Source of the DNA: Microcaldota archaeon
GTDB taxonomy: Archaea; Micrarchaeota; Micrarchaeia; Micrarchaeales; Micrarchaeaceae
NCBI GenBank assembly: GCA_013330215.1
Contig: DUIS01000049.1
Span: forward strand, 1 to 7,796
Direction of reading: 5' to 3'
DNA length: 7,796 nucleotides
The position numbers and the translations under genes are program-made. Shown here piece after piece: positions 6,338-7,796 of this stretch; within the stretch, counting starts at the first letter, position 1, and each line of letters begins with the position of its first letter. The notes below the pieces were generated by a model. The model worked only from the letters and a program-made list of their open reading frames with translations. It had not been told where the DNA came from and did no database searches.

Positions 6338-6366
6338 GTTGCGATAACAACCATAGTTATCGCAAC
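6338..6366. terminator. Perfect 11-bp inverted repeat between convergent genes
   Basis: GTTGCGATAAC (6338-6348) and its exact reverse complement (6356-6366) flank a 7-base loop. It lies 25 bp after the stop of the plus-strand membrane protein gene and 16 bp after the stop of the minus-strand basic protein gene. This position between converging transcripts suits a shared terminator or a 3'-end stabilising hairpin. No long T run follows directly on either strand, so intrinsic termination is not certain. Confidence 0.5.
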
Positions 6367-6382
6367 AAGTACTTAGCAGTTA

Positions 6383-6517
6383 CTAGGTTTTCATTATCTT
6401 TCTCCCTGCTGGCCGGTTTTTGACCATGCGGGGGTGCTGCTTCTTCTTGCCTTTCCCGTATTTCGCTGCGCGCTTTTTAGCCGCTGTCATCCGGCCTCCT
6501 CTGCTTATTTTTGCCAT
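6383..6517 (-). CDS. 44-residue extremely basic protein, probably nucleic-acid binding
   Basis: This short frame runs from ATG 6517 to TAG. The product begins MAKISRGGRMTAAKKRAAKY and continues with a GKGKKK stretch (21-26), HPRMVKNRP (28-36) and GRKIMKT at the end. Eleven Lys and six Arg among 44 residues, with no Asp or Glu, suggest binding to RNA or DNA, for example as a small ribosome-associated or chromatin protein. That is inference; I recognise no family. Support for a real gene is good: GGTGG precedes the ATG by 4 nt exactly as in the gene starting at 7779, it follows the BofA-like gene after 22 bp on the same strand, and an inverted repeat lies just past its stop. It is the last gene of a four-gene operon. 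Confidence 0.7.
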   Translation of the reverse strand: MAKISRGGRMTAAKKRAAKYGKGKKKQHPRMVKNRPAGRKIMKT

Positions 6518-6521
6518 ATTT

Positions 6522-6526
6522 CCACC
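6522..6526 (-). promoter_or_regulatory. Ribosome-binding site of the 44-residue basic protein gene
   Basis: GGTGG on the minus strand lies 4 nt before ATG 6517, in the gap after the upstream gene's stop. It has the same sequence and spacing as the site before the gene starting at 7779, and is the main evidence that the short frame is translated. Confidence 0.6.
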
Positions 6527-6539
6527 GATTAAACATAAA

Positions 6540-6830
6540 TCAGAGTGCGGGTATTGAGATCCCGATCAATTTCAGGATTATTATGACTGCCACCGCAGGC
6601 AATCCGAATATCGCAACCACGATGATCGTAAGCAGATTGTACACTATCCCGAGGCTGAAGATGGTATTCATCAGGTATATGGCGATGAGGCCGAGGATGC
6701 TGTTTAGTATGAGGCCGAGTATCAGCTTCCCAAGTTTGAGTATGACGAACAGAACAACCAGGATTGCGGCTATGACCACTATCTCTGACGCGACAGGACC
6801 TAAGGAACCCACAGCTATAGCCAGTAACAT
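6540..6830 (-). CDS. BofA-like small integral membrane protein (copy 1)
   Basis: The 96-residue protein is almost wholly hydrophobic. Residues about 16-34 form a first helix; the region from about 39 on matches the pro-sigmaK processing inhibitor BofA family: an N-containing LNSILGLIAIYLMNT helix, then SLGIVYNLLT and a last helix with AIFGLPAVAV ending in ILKLIG. In Bacillus BofA holds the intramembrane protease SpoIVFB inactive. Archaea have no sigmaK, so only the fold, not the role, can be carried over. About 30 of 55 aligned positions are identical to the neighbouring copy at 6840-7148, so the pair arose by duplication. The start lies 9 bp after that gene's stop. No strong ribosome-binding site is visible, so translation may depend on coupling. 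Confidence 0.75.
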   Translation of the reverse strand: MLLAIAVGSLGPVASEIVVIAAILVVLFVILKLGKLILGLILNSILGLIAIYLMNTIFSLGIVYNLLTIIVVAIFGLPAVAVIIILKLIGISIPAL

Positions 6831-6839
6831 GATAACACA

Positions 6840-7148
6840 CTAGTTTTTCTTGGCGCCATTGCCGCTGTTTACACTGCTGATACTATCTACACCCAGCAGG
6901 TTCAATATTATCAGAATAGCCACTGCAAGCAGCCCGAATATCGCGACAAAGACAAGCACAAGAAGGTCATACCTTATGCCCAGGCCGAAGATGGCATTTA
7001 CCAGGAATATTACGATAAACCCGACTATGGTATTGATCAGGAGCGCGTACAATAGGCCTCCGGTGCGCGGCAGAACGTAGAGAAGTATCAATACTATCAG
7101 TATCAGGGTTAACAATAACCCTATCCCGTGTCCTGCTTTTATTGCCAT
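6840..7148 (-). CDS. BofA-like small integral membrane protein (copy 2)
   Basis: The 102-residue protein has a hydrophobic first helix (about 9-26), then LLINTIVGFIVIFLVNA, GLGIRYDLL and a last helix with AIFGLLAVAI ending in ILNLLG, which together match the BofA-family core. Unlike copy 1 it has Leu instead of Pro after the conserved FGL, and a polar tail (SSVNSGNGAKKN) that should lie in the cytoplasm or outside, depending on topology. It sits between the Thr-rich membrane protein gene (25 bp upstream) and copy 1 (9 bp downstream) on one transcript. ATG 7148 is in the correct frame; a nearby ATG at 7157 is out of frame. A function in controlling a membrane protease is possible only by analogy, and no protease gene is present in the window. 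Confidence 0.75.
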   Translation of the reverse strand: MAIKAGHGIGLLLTLILIVLILLYVLPRTGGLLYALLINTIVGFIVIFLVNAIFGLGIRYDLLVLVFVAIFGLLAVAILIILNLLGVDSISSVNSGNGAKKN

Positions 7149-7173
7149 GCAATCATTTATTGACCCTGATGTA

Positions 7174-7779
7174 CTAGCGTACCCTTGTGTACGTTAGTTT
7201 TCCGGAAAGGTAGTACGCTGAATAGTAAGCCAAAGCGGCTGCCGTGTTCCTTGTGACGGCTGCCCTTGCGAATAGCATGAATTCTGAATGCGGGAGCGTC
7301 ACTGCATAGGTAGGCGAGATTCCTGTGTTTACTATGCCATTCAGTATTGAGAGGTTATCGTTTGCCCCATTCCAGCTGATTGTAAGCTGCCCTATAGTGA
7401 CGTTTGCCGAGTTCACATCAGTAACCTGTACCGACCAGCTCTTGCTTACAGGTAGATTGTAATTCGGTGCATTGGCAAGGTAAAAAGCGGTGAGGTTCTG
7501 GTTGTTATTCTGCAGTGCAGAAAGCTGGCTAGCGAACTGGCTTTGCTGCTGCGGCAGGGTTAGTGTTTGATTCATTAAGAAATAGGCTAGCACGCCCAAT
7601 AATATTAGGAGAATGATTATACCTGCTATGACGCCCCCATTGCCTTTCTTTTTAGGTCGGGGTGCTGAATTATTCCTTCTTCTATTTGCAGTCGTTGTTC
7701 TGGTAGTTGTGGTTGTGGTTGCCGGATTCCTTTTGTTGTCTGTGGTTGTCTTGGTAGTTGTAGTTTCTTGTTTTGCCAT
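7174..7779 (-). CDS. Thr-rich, single-pass membrane protein with an outside alpha/beta domain
   Basis: The protein has 201 residues. The N-terminus is low-complexity, with 16 Thr among the first 30 residues, then basic (NRRRNN, RPKKKGN). One transmembrane helix follows at about 49-69 (VIAGIIILLILLGVLAYFLM). Positive charges before the helix predict an inside N-terminus and an outside C-terminal domain. After a Gln/Asn linker (77-95) that domain reads WSVQVTD (115-121), NVTIGQLTISW (126-136), YAVTLPHSEF (158-167) and YLSGKLTYTRVR (190-201). This order of strands, a helix and a final SGKL strand recalls SCP2-like lipid-binding domains, but only weakly. Four N-X-S/T sequons (N70, N95, N126, N142) lie outside and could be glycosylated. 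GGTGG lies 4 nt before the ATG. It is the first visible gene of the operon with the BofA-like pair; function unknown. Confidence 0.75.
   Translation of the reverse strand: MAKQETTTTKTTTDNKRNPATTTTTTRTTTANRRRNNSAPRPKKKGNGGVIAGIIILLILLGVLAYFLMNQTLTLPQQQSQFASQLSALQNNNQNLTAFYLANAPNYNLPVSKSWSVQVTDVNSANVTIGQLTISWNGANDNLSILNGIVNTGISPTYAVTLPHSEFMLFARAAVTRNTAAALAYYSAYYLSGKLTYTRVR
7690..7764 (-). repeat. Low-complexity Thr-codon tract within the membrane protein gene
   Basis: This stretch encodes residues 6-30, mostly Thr, using mixed ACT, ACC and ACA codons. On the plus strand it appears as an imperfect GTTGTGGT-type repeat. Such tracts can change length by slippage and in proteins form flexible, unfolded segments. 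Confidence 0.6.
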
Positions 7780-7783
7780 ATAT

Positions 7784-7788
7784 CCACC
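7784..7788 (-). promoter_or_regulatory. Ribosome-binding site of the Thr-rich membrane protein gene
   Basis: GGTGG on the minus strand lies 4 nt before ATG 7779. An AT-rich ATATAA at the very edge (7791-7796) is too close to be the promoter of this start, so the promoter, or a further upstream operon gene, lies outside the window. Confidence 0.6.
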
Positions 7789-7796
7789 ATTTATAT

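Noticed and set aside
6511..7080. Plus-strand frames over the BofA-like genes
   Set aside because: They are antisense to two mutually similar membrane proteins whose frame, spacing and homology support the minus strand.
1..7796. CRISPR array, insertion sequence or rRNA
   Set aside because: No regularly spaced repeats, transposase motifs, terminal inverted repeats or rRNA-like sequence were seen on either strand.

Overview
The window looks archaeal. Several genes have an AT-rich TATA element about 24 nt ahead of the start codon and no Shine-Dalgarno sequence, the arrangement of leaderless archaeal mRNAs. Other genes have a GGTG or AGGT ribosome-binding site. The protein set also fits: an archaeal-length adenosylhomocysteinase, a zinc-ribbon threonine synthase, BofA-type small membrane proteins and a QueC-like enzyme. 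Frequent ATA and AGG codons in the GC-rich genes agree. A DPANN lineage such as Micrarchaeota is possible, but nothing here proves it.

Left region (1 to about 3400, AT-rich). This is a cluster with the character of surface-glycan or small-molecule modification. It holds a GT2 glycosyltransferase cut by the window edge (minus), a HIT-family hydrolase directly upstream of it in the same operon (minus), a divergent FkbM-type methyltransferase (plus), a PIG-L-type deacetylase (minus) and a QueC-like PP-loop ATPase (minus, directly upstream of the deacetylase).

Middle region (about 3400 to 5940, GC-rich). Two core metabolic genes are transcribed divergently from a 120-bp promoter region: threonine synthase (minus) and S-adenosylhomocysteine hydrolase (plus). 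The hydrolase would clear the SAH made by methyltransferases such as the FkbM protein. Base composition changes abruptly just past the 3' end of the threonine synthase gene, suggesting that the left cluster is an accessory or acquired island.

Right region (about 5940 to 7796). A small two-helix membrane protein (plus) converges on a tight minus-strand operon of four genes. In transcription order these are a Thr-rich, membrane-anchored protein with an outside domain, two tandem BofA-like membrane proteins, and a 44-residue extremely basic protein. A perfect 11-bp inverted repeat sits between the converging transcripts and probably ends one or both.
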